The notes below the pieces were generated by a model. It saw only the letters and a program-made list of their open reading frames with translations, was not told where the DNA came from and searched no databases. This document shows positions 1 to 9,098 of a stretch of 64,000 bases of DNA, in pieces (position 1 is the first letter of the stretch; the number at the start of each line of letters is the position of its first letter). Position numbers and translations under genes: made by a program. Source of the DNA: Acidimicrobiaceae bacterium (GTDB lineage: Bacteria > Actinomycetota > Acidimicrobiia > Acidimicrobiales > Aldehydirespiratoraceae); assembly GCA_009845995.1 (NCBI GenBank), contig VXYK01000055.1, forward strand, positions 252,721 to 316,720. The letters are read 5' to 3'.

Positions 1-905
1 CAAATCCCTTCTTCCACATGTTCGGCTACAAGGCGGGATGGCTGGCGTGCTTGTTGCGCGGCGCGACCATGTTTCCGATGCCGGTCTTCGATGTCGAGGA
101 CGCACTCCAGGTCATCGAGCAGGAGCGGATCACGGTGTTCCCCGGTGCGCCGACGCTCTACCAGATGATTCTCGACCATGGCGCCACAGCATCAGCTGAC
201 CTCTCCTCCCTACGGGTCGCTGTCACGGGCGCCGCCGATATTCCTGTGGAGTTGATTCGGCGGATGCACACTGAGCTTCCGTTCGAGACGATCATGACCG
301 GCTACGGGCTCACCGAAGCATGCACTTGCAGCGGGACCCGACCCGGTGACGATTTCGAGACCATCGCCACGACATCGGGAAGTCCGGCAGCCGGCGTGGA
401 GATCCGGATCGTGGGTCCGGACGGCTCCGCGTTGCCACGAGGAGAAGTGGGGGAGATCGTCGTGCGAGGCAACAACGTGATGCAGGGTTATCTGGACGAC
501 CCTGTCGCCACAGCCGAAACGGTCGACGCCGATGGCTGGCTGCACACCGGCGACCTCGGGACGATGGATGATCGCGACTATCTCAAGATCGTGGGGAGGC
601 TCAAAGACATGCTGATCGTGGGGGGTTTCAACGCCTACCCCGCCGAGATAGAGAACATCATGCTCAGCCACCCGGCAATCGCAGCGGTGGCGGTTATCGG
701 AGTAGCCGACACGCGCCTCGGAGAGGTCGCGAGAGCCTTTGTCGTACCGGTTTCTGACGGCTACACCGACGAGGCGGAGATCATCGCTTGGTGCCGCGAA
801 CACATGGCAAACTTCAAGGTGCCGAGGTCGATTCGGTTTCTCGATGAACTGCCGTTGAACGCAACCGGAAAGGTCATGAAAGAAGAGCTTCGTAGGCAGC
901 CTTGA
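1..905 (+). CDS. Acyl-CoA synthetase (AMP-dependent ligase), 5' end outside window
   Basis: Activates a carboxylic acid to its acyl-AMP and then to the CoA thioester. The reading frame is open to the left edge (codons NPFFHMFGYKAG), so the N-terminal part with the P-loop is missing from the window. Visible ANL-family motifs are the adenine-binding TGYGLTEAC, the ribose-binding GWLHTGDLG, the hinge KDMLIVGGFNAYPAEIE, and the C-terminal catalytic lysine in NATGKVMKEEL. Its 3' end overlaps by 32 bp the convergent gene for a second synthetase. Substrate is not readable from sequence; the neighbourhood of oxygenases, SDR and ALDH suggests a fatty, terpenoid or cyclic acid. Confidence 0.93.
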   Translation, partial: NPFFHMFGYKAGWLACLLRGATMFPMPVFDVEDALQVIEQERITVFPGAPTLYQMILDHGATASADLSSLRVAVTGAADIPVELIRRMHTELPFETIMTGYGLTEACTCSGTRPGDDFETIATTSGSPAAGVEIRIVGPDGSALPRGEVGEIVVRGNNVMQGYLDDPVATAETVDADGWLHTGDLGTMDDRDYLKIVGRLKDMLIVGGFNAYPAEIENIMLSHPAIAAVAVIGVADTRLGEVARAFVVPVSDGYTDEAEIIAWCREHMANFKVPRSIRFLDELPLNATGKVMKEELRRQP

Positions 906-2388
906 GCTCGCGTCGGAGCACCTTGCCCGATGGTAGGCGGGGGATGGAGTCAACCACCCAGAGGTCCGCGAGCCGTTTGTAGGTCGCCAAGGTGTCTGCC
1001 ACCAGGGTCTTGAGTTCTTCAACCGACACAGACGCCCCGTCGCTCAGCTGCACAGCGGCGATCACGGCTTCTCCGGCAGCTTCGTCGACAACGCCGAAAA
1101 CCGCGCAGTCCGTGACCTCCGGGTGACCGTGCAACACAGCTTCGATCTCTGCCGGCGCGACTTGAAAGCCCTTGACTTTGATCATCTCTTTGACACGGTC
1201 GGTGATGTGGATCCAGCCTTCGGGTTCGAGCCAACCAACGTCGCCTGTGCGGTACCAACCGTCAGCGAAGGCTTCGGCGTTGGCCTCCAAGGGCAGATAG
1301 CCGCTCATCATTGAGGGCGAGCGAACTTGGATCTCTCCAATGCCGCCGGGTTCCAGAGTTGCACCGGTTTCGAGATCCACAATTCGCATCTCTAGGTCGT
1401 GAATCGGCAAGCCGGCGGAATCAAGACGCCAACTGTCGGGGTGTCCAACCGGGTTGCTGCTGATGACCGGGACCTCGCTGGCTCCGTAGGCTGCCAGAAA
1501 GCGGGCTCCCGACCGTTCGGTGACGCGCTGCGCGACGCTTTCGGTCACCGGGGTGGCACCCCACATGATGTAGCGCAACGATGAGAGATCGAACGACTCG
1601 AGATCGGGATGGTTCGCCATGGCTAGAGCTATCGGCGCTACGGCCATTTCCAGGGTGATTCCGTCGGCCTCAATGCAACGCAACAACTCGTCTAGGTTGA
1701 ACCGGGGATGCAACCGCACCGACGACCCCGCCGAGACCGATGCGAACATGTTGAGCAATCCGAGTATGTGAAACGCGGGCGTCGCGATCTGGAACCTGTC
1801 GCTCGCAGACAACCCCAGTGCAGAGACCCAATGGGCGGTAGCAGCCCCGAGGGATGCATGCGTGTGCCGAACGGCTTTGGGAAGGCCGGTCGTGCCCGAA
1901 CTGAAGACCAACACGGCTTCGGTGTCGTCCCAGTCCGCTTCCAAGAGCGGTCGAGCATCTGTGGCGGGAGGAACGTCGTTGTCGAGATGCAAGATTCGGT
2001 CGCTGAAACGTGGCGGCAACCGCTCATGGGTGTCGCCATCGCAAATCAACAGGACCGGTTCGGTGAGCTCGGTGGCGTGGGCGATCTCGGTTTCTTTCCA
2101 AGCGGGACTGATCATCACAACCGACGCGCCGACCTTGAGAATGCCGTACAGAGCGGTAAAGAACTCCGGACGATTGGAGGCCATCATCGCAACACGATCG
2201 CCGAGTCCGATGCCGCGTTTCTCCAACGTGTCCGCATAGGCGTTGCTCAGCGTCTCAACCTCGCCATAGGAGATCGAATTGTTCCCAAATCGGATAGCCG
2301 GTGCGTTCGGATTGTGTTCGGCCGCTGCTGAAAGTCTCGACTGAATACTCTGTCCGGAGGGGTACTCAAGGGGCGCAAAACCGAGCAT
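874..2388 (-). CDS. Acyl-CoA synthetase (AMP-dependent ligase)
   Basis: Full-length ANL-superfamily acyl-CoA ligase of about 504 residues. Motifs in order: P-loop VFSSGTTGLPKAVRHTH, adenine motif AAYGASEV, ribose motif GWYRTGDVGW, hinge KEMIKVKGFQVAPAEIE, and the terminal lysine motif RLPSGKVLRREL. It resembles 4-coumarate-CoA ligase-like enzymes; the acid is unknown. The frame is open to an upstream start at 2430, but the Met at 2388 (MLGFAPLEYPSG) is preferred because the longer form would run into the divergent SnoaL-like gene's leader. Convergent with and overlapping the first synthetase, so the two ligases are not co-transcribed. Confidence 0.93.
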   Translation of the reverse strand: MLGFAPLEYPSGQSIQSRLSAAAEHNPNAPAIRFGNNSISYGEVETLSNAYADTLEKRGIGLGDRVAMMASNRPEFFTALYGILKVGASVVMISPAWKETEIAHATELTEPVLLICDGDTHERLPPRFSDRILHLDNDVPPATDARPLLEADWDDTEAVLVFSSGTTGLPKAVRHTHASLGAATAHWVSALGLSASDRFQIATPAFHILGLLNMFASVSAGSSVRLHPRFNLDELLRCIEADGITLEMAVAPIALAMANHPDLESFDLSSLRYIMWGATPVTESVAQRVTERSGARFLAAYGASEVPVISSNPVGHPDSWRLDSAGLPIHDLEMRIVDLETGATLEPGGIGEIQVRSPSMMSGYLPLEANAEAFADGWYRTGDVGWLEPEGWIHITDRVKEMIKVKGFQVAPAEIEAVLHGHPEVTDCAVFGVVDEAAGEAVIAAVQLSDGASVSVEELKTLVADTLATYKRLADLWVVDSIPRLPSGKVLRRELKAAYEALLS

Positions 2389-2460
2389 GCGAACTTCCGA
2401 ATTGTGTGCGAGAATGACGTTCTCCCACAACGATACTCCCCACGACCTGCGGAGGCCCTA

Positions 2461-2886
2461 ATGCCCGGCGTTGATCCCTCCACCGTCGCCGACCGACTCG
2501 AAATCACCGATCTGTGCGCCCGTTACGCCATGCATCTGAGCCGCTTCGAAGTCGACGAACTCATTGAATTGTTTCTCCCAGACGGCACTTACACCGCCTT
2601 CGGCGAGGTGTACGCAATGGATCTGTTCCCGAAACTGGTCTCAAGCGCTCCCCGAGGGCAACTCATCGTCAACCCGCCGGTGATCACCTTCGACGGCGAC
2701 GAGGCCAACGGTGAACAGCACTACACCTTCACAGACCAGAAGACCCACGAGGTGCGGCTTGCTTGGTACAGCGACCAATATCGGCGCACCGCCGATGGTT
2801 GGCGCTTCGCAAACCGTTCAACGACCTTCCTGCGACGCGGCGGCGGATATGACAGCGGCGACACCCATGATCCGGTAAGAAGCTAG
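2461..2886 (+). CDS. SnoaL-like / NTF2-fold protein
   Basis: A 141-residue single-domain protein of the SnoaL-like (NTF2 fold) group, recognised by the N-terminal helix pattern ADRLEITDLCARYAMHL, the following LFLPDGTYT strand, and the C-terminal WYSDQYRRTADGWRFANR strand pair. Members include ring-opening hydratases, steroid isomerase-like proteins and dehydratases with a bowl-shaped pocket, and are typical in aromatic and steroid catabolic clusters. Start chosen at 2461, where similarity begins; an upstream in-frame start at 2404 would overlap the divergent ligase leader. Ends in TAG, overlapping the convergent TetR stop by 4 bp. Confidence 0.8.
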   Translation: MPGVDPSTVADRLEITDLCARYAMHLSRFEVDELIELFLPDGTYTAFGEVYAMDLFPKLVSSAPRGQLIVNPPVITFDGDEANGEQHYTFTDQKTHEVRLAWYSDQYRRTADGWRFANRSTTFLRRGGGYDSGDTHDPVRS

Positions 2887-3578
2887 GGTCTCCCCCCGAT
2901 TCCGCCAACGATGAAGGCCCACATCTCCTCGGCGCTTGCTTCGTGCGCCTCGGAGTCGCCACCAACGTTCATGCTGTAAGCGTTGAACATCGTGGTCTGC
3001 AGGATAAGCGCGGCGCTTCGGCGTGGGTTCGCCAGTGTGAGCGCACCGGATTCCTTGGCCTCTTCGAGCAGTTTGAGGAGCAAATCGAACAACGGAGCGC
3101 TGGCACTCCGGGCCTTCTCTCGATCGGTGGCGAGCAACCCCAACAGAAAGTCGGCCATGGAACGCACCGCGAGGTGTGGTGCCGGCGGCACTTCGATGGG
3201 GTCGGCCACGCTCCACTTGTAAAGGGTCGTCACAAATAACCGGAGTCGTTGCATCGGGTCTGTTTCTGAGGCCAGCGTTTCGAGCAGGGTTACCGACGCA
3301 GCTTGCATCGACCCCTCGTACACGGCGAGCAGCAGGTGTTGTTTACCGTCGAAGAACTGGTAGAAGCTGCGCAGAGACTGGTTGGAGCGCGCAACAACAT
3401 CCTGCACGGTGAAATCGAGTCCGTCGTTCTCGCGGATCAGTTCGACCGTGGCATCAAGGAACCGCTGCACTCGTTCTTCGGCCCGGGACCGAGCTCCGTC
3501 AAGTGAGCGTGCCACGGCGCGGTCGCGCCAGGGGGCCTGGGAGCCAAGATCTGGAGCGTGGGCGTCGGCGTTGGTCAC
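2883..3578 (-). CDS. TetR-family transcriptional regulator
   Basis: 231 residues. The N-terminal helix-turn-helix is visible in RAEERVQRFLDATVELI, then TVQDVVARSNQSLRSFYQFF and the helix-4 GKQHLLLAVYEGS, about residues 33-90; the C-terminal helical domain would bind the effector. It is the last gene of a minus-strand run Rieske oxygenase - small hypothetical - TetR (gaps of 8 and 21 bp), which makes it the probable local regulator of the oxygenase operon. The effector may be the substrate or an acyl-CoA. Confidence 0.9.
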   Translation of the reverse strand: MTNADAHAPDLGSQAPWRDRAVARSLDGARSRAEERVQRFLDATVELIRENDGLDFTVQDVVARSNQSLRSFYQFFDGKQHLLLAVYEGSMQAASVTLLETLASETDPMQRLRLFVTTLYKWSVADPIEVPPAPHLAVRSMADFLLGLLATDREKARSASAPLFDLLLKLLEEAKESGALTLANPRRSAALILQTTMFNAYSMNVGGDSEAHEASAEEMWAFIVGGIGGRP

Positions 3579-3599
3579 AGCGGTTGAGTGTAGTAGTCG

Positions 3600-3935
3600 T
3601 CAAATCACGGGTTCGTCGACGAGGTCGAGGTAGGCCGCTCCGGAATCTGGAACACGGGGTTGCTTCCAGGCTTCGACCGGGAACGAGGCATTGACCACCG
3701 AGAAGAACAGCCTCATCAGATTGCGGGCGTCTTCAGGCAGGTCGTCTAGTTCGAATTGGTCGAGATAGGCGAGGGCATCGGCCATGCGTGGCACCGCAGC
3801 ATCGTAGAGTTCCTGCAACTCAGGCATGGAACTGGCAAGTCGCGCGGTGTACCGCTGACGTTCAGTGGCCAGGCTCCACTGCTCTGCGAAACGTTCAAGA
3901 TCAGCGAACTCCTCTGGCAGCATCCGCGAAGACAT
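3600..3935 (-). CDS. Small hypothetical protein co-transcribed with Rieske oxygenase
   Basis: 111 residues, not recognised. Largely helical and acidic, no signal peptide or membrane segment, no cysteine. It starts 8 bp after the Rieske oxygenase stop and ends 21 bp before the TetR start, all on the minus strand, so it is almost certainly co-expressed. A small accessory or beta-subunit-like role for the oxygenase is conceivable but unsupported by any motif. Confidence 0.7.
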   Translation of the reverse strand: MSSRMLPEEFADLERFAEQWSLATERQRYTARLASSMPELQELYDAAVPRMADALAYLDQFELDDLPEDARNLMRLFFSVVNASFPVEAWKQPRVPDSGAAYLDLVDEPVI

Positions 3936-3943
3936 GGTTCCTC

Positions 3944-5236
3944 CTAGGTGGCAACCGAGACGACAGTCTCGTTTTCGGCTTGGTGTGCCCGAATCCGGTC
4001 AGCGACGGTTTTGTGAAGGTTTCGAGGGAGGATCTCCTGATCACAGAGTGGGAACTCGGTGACGGCACGTGACTTCAGGCTCCGCTGGGTTGCTTCGAGG
4101 GTGTTGCCGTCTTGAAGCGCGTATTCCTTGAAAGTCACCGCGGCAAGTTCCTGGCGCATTCGATCGGTGGCGTTGCGCGGCGGAGCGAAGTAGAGACGGC
4201 CCTCGAAGAGATGCTTGTCGTAGGCAAGTGGCCAGTAGTGATAAGTCAGATACCAACCGCGTTCCCATACCAGGATGACGTAGTTTGGAAAGACTTGGAA
4301 CGTGTCGGCGCCCCATGCCCGGTGACGGGCGGGGTTGAGCCCTGGAGGCAATTCAGAGAGGTCTACGCCCGGCGGCTGTTCCCAGGGGCCGAACAGCCCG
4401 CTGCGAAGAATCCGTTCGATGGGTTTCACCATCTCTAGGTCTTTCGGAGGTGACATGCCTCCCCAGGTGGACACCACGCCGTGGCCGCTGTCACCGAACA
4501 GATCGTAATGCAGCGCTTCGAAACCGAACTGTTGCAGCTTCACCGACTCAGACGCCACTGCTTGGTTCTGGTGCAGCACCGGGGCGTGGTAGAACTCCGA
4601 GAAAGCGTCGTTGAAGAGCTTCCAGTTGGCGCCCACAATCGCTCGGTACCCGATAGTCTGGGTCATTTCGCCAAAGGGATAACCGCTCAAACCGGTCGCA
4701 ACCTCGCCAAGAAAGTCGAGCAGTGTCTCGGCGGGTTCGGCCGCGAAGTTGACGAAAATGAAACCTTCCCAGGTTTCGCAATGCACCGAGACGAGCGGAT
4801 AGTCGGCTTTGTCCAGGTCGAAGAATTCGCTTTCTTGTTGAACGAAGTTGAGTTCGCCGTCGAGGCCGTAGCGCCAACCGTGGTACTTGCAGGTGAACTG
4901 ACGGCACGTACCTTTGACCTCTTCGCCGGGATAGTCCTGCCAGACAAGCTTGTTGCCGCGGTGGCGGCACATGTTGTGAAACGCCCGCACGGTGCTGCGG
5001 TCTCGGACGATGATGATCGAAGTGTCGACGCAATCGAGTTCTTTGGTGAAATAGCTTCCGACTCTTGGCAGTTGTTCGATCCGTCCGACGTTGAGCCAGG
5101 TCTGCTTGAAGATCGCAGCTTTTTCGAGTTCGTAGTAGTCCGGCGATATTGAGTCCTCGTAGTTCACCGGAGCCGTGCCGAGTTCGGGGAAATGTTCAGT
5201 CCAGCTGCCCTCAACCGGCTTCGGGAAATGTGCCAT
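3944..5236 (-). CDS. Rieske [2Fe-2S] aromatic ring-hydroxylating oxygenase, alpha subunit
   Basis: 430-residue non-heme iron oxygenase large subunit. The Rieske centre is C90-x-H92 with C116-x2-H119 (MCRHRGNK and CKYHGWRYG). The catalytic domain shows the mononuclear-iron ligands H217 and H222 in FSEFYHAPVLH. The family dihydroxylates or monooxygenates aromatic, steroid or terpenoid rings using electrons from a ferredoxin/reductase. No beta subunit or reductase is adjacent; the P450-type ferredoxin at 43 kb is the only small ferredoxin in the window. Heads the operon with a hypothetical and a TetR gene. Confidence 0.93.
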   Translation of the reverse strand: MAHFPKPVEGSWTEHFPELGTAPVNYEDSISPDYYELEKAAIFKQTWLNVGRIEQLPRVGSYFTKELDCVDTSIIIVRDRSTVRAFHNMCRHRGNKLVWQDYPGEEVKGTCRQFTCKYHGWRYGLDGELNFVQQESEFFDLDKADYPLVSVHCETWEGFIFVNFAAEPAETLLDFLGEVATGLSGYPFGEMTQTIGYRAIVGANWKLFNDAFSEFYHAPVLHQNQAVASESVKLQQFGFEALHYDLFGDSGHGVVSTWGGMSPPKDLEMVKPIERILRSGLFGPWEQPPGVDLSELPPGLNPARHRAWGADTFQVFPNYVILVWERGWYLTYHYWPLAYDKHLFEGRLYFAPPRNATDRMRQELAAVTFKEYALQDGNTLEATQRSLKSRAVTEFPLCDQEILPRNLHKTVADRIRAHQAENETVVSVAT

Positions 5237-5323
5237 CTCTCACCTCATGATTTGATCTGCTCAACATAGCCGCGATCGGAAATCACGTTCTCATTGTCTG
5301 CAGATCTAGTTCTCAGGCTGCAC

Positions 5324-5980
5324 CTAGGGCAAAGCCGAGTCCTGCAGATCGGGGTCGACTTCAAGGCCGAAACAGTTGAAGGCAACTGCCAGTGTGTCGT
5401 AGGCACCGACAGTGAACAGCAGGTCGATGATCTGTCGAGTGTCAAGGTGTTCGGTCAACCTGCTCCATGTATCAGCGCTAAAGACCGAGTCGTGGCGGAG
5501 TTCGTCGACAGCTCGGAGCAGCAGTGCTTCGATTGTCGAGAGTCCTTCTGCACTAGGACCGATCGCTACCGCGTCAATCTGTTCCTCTGAGAACCCTAGT
5601 TCTCGAGCTACCGCGGCATGCTCGGCCCATTCATACTCAGAACCCCGCAGCAAGGCCACTCGCATCACTACCAGTTCGAGCAATCGCTCGCCTAGGGTGT
5701 TGTGATAGAGCACATGGCGGTTGAAGGATAGAAATGCTCGGGTGAGGTCAGGGTGGTGTGCCAATACCGCGAACGCTCCGGCGACCCGTTTCCCACCCGA
5801 CTCGCGGTTGGCTCGTCGTGTTGCATAAACGGAATCGGGAGGCGGTTTCATGACCGAGAACGCTTCTACGAGGTCATCGCGCCATTGTTGGACGGGCAAC
5901 GGCGGAATATGAGGGTCCTCTGGCGACTTCGGCACGGATGCAACCGTAGTCCCGAATGCGGGAAGTAGCCTCTCCAGCAT
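5324..5980 (-). CDS. Carboxymuconolactone decarboxylase (AhpD-like) family protein
   Basis: All-helical CMD-family protein. The core is RHVLYHNTLGERLLELVVM, then RGSEYEWAEHAAVARELG, the E-x-x-x-H arrangement usual for members lacking the AhpD CxxC pair. Such proteins are common beside aromatic or terpenoid degradation genes, often of unknown activity. The frame can extend to a TTG at 6025, but that would overlap the divergent LLM start codon, so the ATG at 5980 (MLERLLPAF) is preferred, giving about 218 residues. Confidence 0.82.
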   Translation of the reverse strand: MLERLLPAFGTTVASVPKSPEDPHIPPLPVQQWRDDLVEAFSVMKPPPDSVYATRRANRESGGKRVAGAFAVLAHHPDLTRAFLSFNRHVLYHNTLGERLLELVVMRVALLRGSEYEWAEHAAVARELGFSEEQIDAVAIGPSAEGLSTIEALLLRAVDELRHDSVFSADTWSRLTEHLDTRQIIDLLFTVGAYDTLAVAFNCFGLEVDPDLQDSALP

Positions 5981-6024
5981 TGAGAACGTTGTTCCGCTAG
6001 CGATGTGTGAAATAGGGTCAGGCA

Positions 6025-6981
6025 ATGCGAGTGGGACTCATGATCGGACCCGAGCGACATCGCTACCACACCAAGGTGCAGCGCCTTGTTGAGGACGCGT
6101 GCTGGGCCGACCGGGCAGGGTTCGCCTCAGCTTGGATCCCGCAGATCCCCGATGAATTCGATGCGATGACCGCGGTAGCTCTGATGGGACACCAGACAAA
6201 CCGCATCGAGTTGGGCACCGCGGTGGTACCCACACAACCTCGACACCCAGTCGCTCTGCTGCAGCAGGCACTTTCGACGCAGTTGGTTTGTGAAGGACGT
6301 TTCACTCTGGGTCTGGGTCCTTCTCATCATTGGATCATTTCTGACATGCTCGGGCTCGACTATGGACGCCCAGTCGCCCAGGTCCGATCCCTTCTCGACG
6401 TGCTCGATGCTGGTTTCGCGGGACCAGGAATGCTTGAGGTTGACAACGAGCATTACACCATTCACAACCCGCTAGAGGTAACCGACAAGACCGCGACGCC
6501 AGTGTTGTTGGCGGCGCTGGGGCCGCTGATGTTGCGTCTGGCAGGGGAGCGGACCGATGGCACGATTCTGTGGCTGGCCGACGAGAAATCGATCGGCGAA
6601 TACATCGCTCCTCGCATCGTCTCTGCAGCGCAGTCCGCGGGACGCGAGGCGCCCCGGATCGTAGCCGGTGTCCCAGTTTGCCTGTGCGCCAACAGCGAGA
6701 TTGAGGCGGCCAAGGAGCGGACCGACCGGATTCTGTCCGAAGCTGAGATCTCTCCGAACTACCAGCGTCTGTTGGATCGGGGCAACGCGACTTCGGTATC
6801 CGACATCTTGGCCGCTGGTGACGAAACGGCCGTCCTCGACCGGTTGCGTTCCTTCGCCGACGCAGGAGCGACCGACGTGTCGATCCGGGTGGTTCCGATC
6901 GGCAACGGACGAGACGAGCTACTCGCATCGAGCCGCCGCACCCGAGACTTCCTCGCCGACCTCGCACCGGAGATCCCATGA
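6025..6981 (+). CDS. LLM-class F420-dependent oxidoreductase
   Basis: 318-residue luciferase-like TIM-barrel protein. Hallmarks are the N-terminal MRVGLMIGPERHR strand, GFASAWIPQIP, NRIELGTAVVPTQPRHP and GRFTLGLGPSHHW, as in the F420-dependent branch of the LLM family common in Actinomycetota. It transfers hydride from reduced F420, or oxidises with FMN, on an unknown substrate. It overlaps the next gene (P450) by 4 bp as ATGA, so the two are translationally coupled and probably act on the same compound. Confidence 0.9.
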   Translation: MRVGLMIGPERHRYHTKVQRLVEDACWADRAGFASAWIPQIPDEFDAMTAVALMGHQTNRIELGTAVVPTQPRHPVALLQQALSTQLVCEGRFTLGLGPSHHWIISDMLGLDYGRPVAQVRSLLDVLDAGFAGPGMLEVDNEHYTIHNPLEVTDKTATPVLLAALGPLMLRLAGERTDGTILWLADEKSIGEYIAPRIVSAAQSAGREAPRIVAGVPVCLCANSEIEAAKERTDRILSEAEISPNYQRLLDRGNATSVSDILAAGDETAVLDRLRSFADAGATDVSIRVVPIGNGRDELLASSRRTRDFLADLAPEIP

Positions 6982-8183
6982 CTAGCGACGCGGTCTATTA
7001 CGACCCCTACGACTTCGAGATCGACGCCGATCCCTATCCCACCTGGAAACGGATGCGCGACGAGAGTCCGCTGTACTACAACGAAAAGCATGATTTCTAC
7101 GCGCTCACCCGCTGGGATGACGTTGAAACAGGATTGAAAGACCACAGTCGGCTGATCTCCAGTCGAGGCACGGTTCTTGAGCTGATCAAGGCAGACATCG
7201 AGATGCCCGCAGGGATGGTGATCTTCGACGATCCTCCCAGTCACACGGTTTATCGGGGTCTGTTGTCGCGAGTGTTCACACCGCGGCAGATGAACGCGAT
7301 CGAGCCGCAGGTCCGCCGCTACTGCACTGAAGCCCTTGATGCGTTGGCCGGCTTGGATCGATTCGATGTTGTCGAGACGTTGGCAGCCAAGATGCCCATG
7401 CGAGTGATCGGCATGTTGTTGGGCATACCCGAAGCCGACCAGCAAGCGCTGCGCGAACAGGCTGACGAGGGTCTGCGCCTGTCAGAAAGCGGTGCACCGG
7501 ACGCCAGAGCCTTCTCCGATCTCAGCAATGCCGCAGCGGAGGGTAATTTCGGTGAGTACCTCGACTGGCGCCTTGACAATCCCGCCGATGACATCATGAC
7601 CCAACTGCTCCAGGCCACCTTCGAGGACCACACAGGCGTGACGCGCAGTCTGAGCCGCGATGAAGTTCTCGGTTACATCTCTTTGTTGGCAGGAGCCGGT
7701 AACGAGACCACGACCAAGCTGATCGGCCATACCCTGCGCACACTCGCACTTCACCCGCAACAACGTGCCGAGATCGTCGCTAATCCTGCGCTGATCCCAC
7801 AAGCGATCGAAGAATCGCTGCGTTTCGAAGCACCGTCACCGGTGCAGGCCCGTTATGTTGCCGAAGACCTCGTATGCCACGGTCAGAAGGTGCCCACCGG
7901 AAGCGCCATGCTGTTGGTCAACGGTTCGGCCAACCATGACCAGCGACAGTGGGGCGAGACTGCCGATGATTTCGACATTCATCGCCGGATCGGTCACCAC
8001 CTGTCGTTCGGCTATGGCGTGCATTTCTGCCTGGGAGCGGCGCTTGCCCGACTCGAAGGAAGAGTTGCGCTCGACGAATTCTTGAAGCGATTTCCACAAT
8101 GGACCGTCGATGAGGCAACCTCAGAACGCTCCCACACCTCTACGGTCCGCGGTTGGGACAAGCTGACGCTTGTCGTTGATTGA
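6978..8183 (+). CDS. Cytochrome P450
   Basis: Bacterial class P450 of 401 residues, soluble. Oxygen-activation I-helix AGAGNETT at 238-245, K-helix E279-x-x-R282 (EESLRFEAP), and heme-binding loop FGYGVHFCLGAALAR with thiolate ligand C351. Typical of substrate-specific hydroxylases for steroids, terpenes or fatty acids. Needs a ferredoxin: a [3Fe-4S]-type ferredoxin with a CxxHxxC motif is encoded at 43057-43251. Coupled to the LLM gene by ATGA; 34 bp separate it from the SDR gene. Confidence 0.96.
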   Translation: MTSDAVYYDPYDFEIDADPYPTWKRMRDESPLYYNEKHDFYALTRWDDVETGLKDHSRLISSRGTVLELIKADIEMPAGMVIFDDPPSHTVYRGLLSRVFTPRQMNAIEPQVRRYCTEALDALAGLDRFDVVETLAAKMPMRVIGMLLGIPEADQQALREQADEGLRLSESGAPDARAFSDLSNAAAEGNFGEYLDWRLDNPADDIMTQLLQATFEDHTGVTRSLSRDEVLGYISLLAGAGNETTTKLIGHTLRTLALHPQQRAEIVANPALIPQAIEESLRFEAPSPVQARYVAEDLVCHGQKVPTGSAMLLVNGSANHDQRQWGETADDFDIHRRIGHHLSFGYGVHFCLGAALARLEGRVALDEFLKRFPQWTVDEATSERSHTSTVRGWDKLTLVVD

Positions 8184-8217
8184 ACCAGCCTCACAACTCT
8201 CTGCGAAGGAGTCCAGC

Positions 8218-9054
8218 ATGTCATTGTTCGATCTGTTCCGATTCGACGACAAGCGAGCCCTGGTCGTAGGAGCAGCGTCCGGTATGGGCAACGCTGCGGC
8301 TCGCCTGCTCGTCGACGCCGGTGCCGAAGTTGTGGCGCTTGATCTGGCGGACATGGACATAGCCGGAGTCGCTAGCACCGTGAAGGTCAACATGGCCGAC
8401 AAGTCTTCGATTGAGGCGGCAGTCGGAGCCTGTGCAGGCAGAGTCGACGTCTTGTTGTCCTGTGCGGGCGTTGCCGACGGAACGCCGGGCATTGAGAAGA
8501 TCAACTTCCTGGGCCACCGCCACATGATCAACTTGTTGATAGAAAACGGAATGCTCGGCCAGCGCAGCGCGATCGGCTTCATCTCCTCGGCTGCGGGTGC
8601 CGGTTGGGAGCGGGACGACAACATGGCATGGATCAACGACTACCTCGCTATCGAAGACATGGACGAGGCGTCGGCATGGGCACTTGCGAATGGGAAGGCC
8701 GACTACTTCAGTAGCAAGTTGACGGTCTGCATGTACGTCGCCAAATCAGCCTTTGAACTGCTAAAACGCGGTATTCGAATAAACGCGATCATGCCCGGCC
8801 CCACCGATACACCGTTGGCGCAGGCAAACGAGGAGACCTGGCTCGGTTTCGGTAGCGACTACCGCAGCGAGCTAGGCATCGAAGCGTCGTCTCCCGAAGA
8901 ACAGGCCTACCCGTTGGTCTTCTTGTGCAGCGACGCTGCGAAGGCGATCACCGGAATCACGATCACCAGTGACCAAGGCTATTTCAGCAGCGGAATTACC
9001 GAGTCCTACCCAGCGGCGAAAGACATCGCCAACTTCCTGACCGGCCGATACTAG
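8218..9054 (+). CDS. Short-chain dehydrogenase (coniferyl-alcohol / hydroxysteroid dehydrogenase-like)
   Basis: 278-residue SDR with the Rossmann motif VVGAASGMGNAAARL, catalytic serine region IGFISSAAGAG and catalytic YFSSK. The extended insert between S and Y and the RINAIMPGPTDTPL segment resemble the coniferyl-alcohol/3-alpha-hydroxysteroid dehydrogenase branch; that assignment is by pattern only. The start at 8218 is supported by GAAGGAG 8 bp upstream; an in-frame earlier start at 8170 lies inside the P450 gene. Likely oxidises an alcohol made by the P450, feeding the ALDH that follows. Confidence 0.92.
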   Translation: MSLFDLFRFDDKRALVVGAASGMGNAAARLLVDAGAEVVALDLADMDIAGVASTVKVNMADKSSIEAAVGACAGRVDVLLSCAGVADGTPGIEKINFLGHRHMINLLIENGMLGQRSAIGFISSAAGAGWERDDNMAWINDYLAIEDMDEASAWALANGKADYFSSKLTVCMYVAKSAFELLKRGIRINAIMPGPTDTPLAQANEETWLGFGSDYRSELGIEASSPEEQAYPLVFLCSDAAKAITGITITSDQGYFSSGITESYPAAKDIANFLTGRY

Positions 9055-9098
9055 AAGTATCTGCGCCGACAACAAGCACCTGAAAGGCAACCCCAACC

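Noticed and set aside
2410..2424. GAGAA/TTCTC inverted repeat in the ligase/SnoaL divergent gap
   Set aside because: Only 5-bp arms with a 5-bp centre; too weak to call an operator.
4481..5152. 223-codon plus-strand open frame
   Set aside because: Antisense to the Rieske oxygenase alpha subunit; no recognisable motif.
5981..6025. Upstream TTG start for the CMD-family gene overlapping the LLM start codon
   Set aside because: Adds 15 unconserved residues and would collide with the divergent start; ATG 5980 is simpler.
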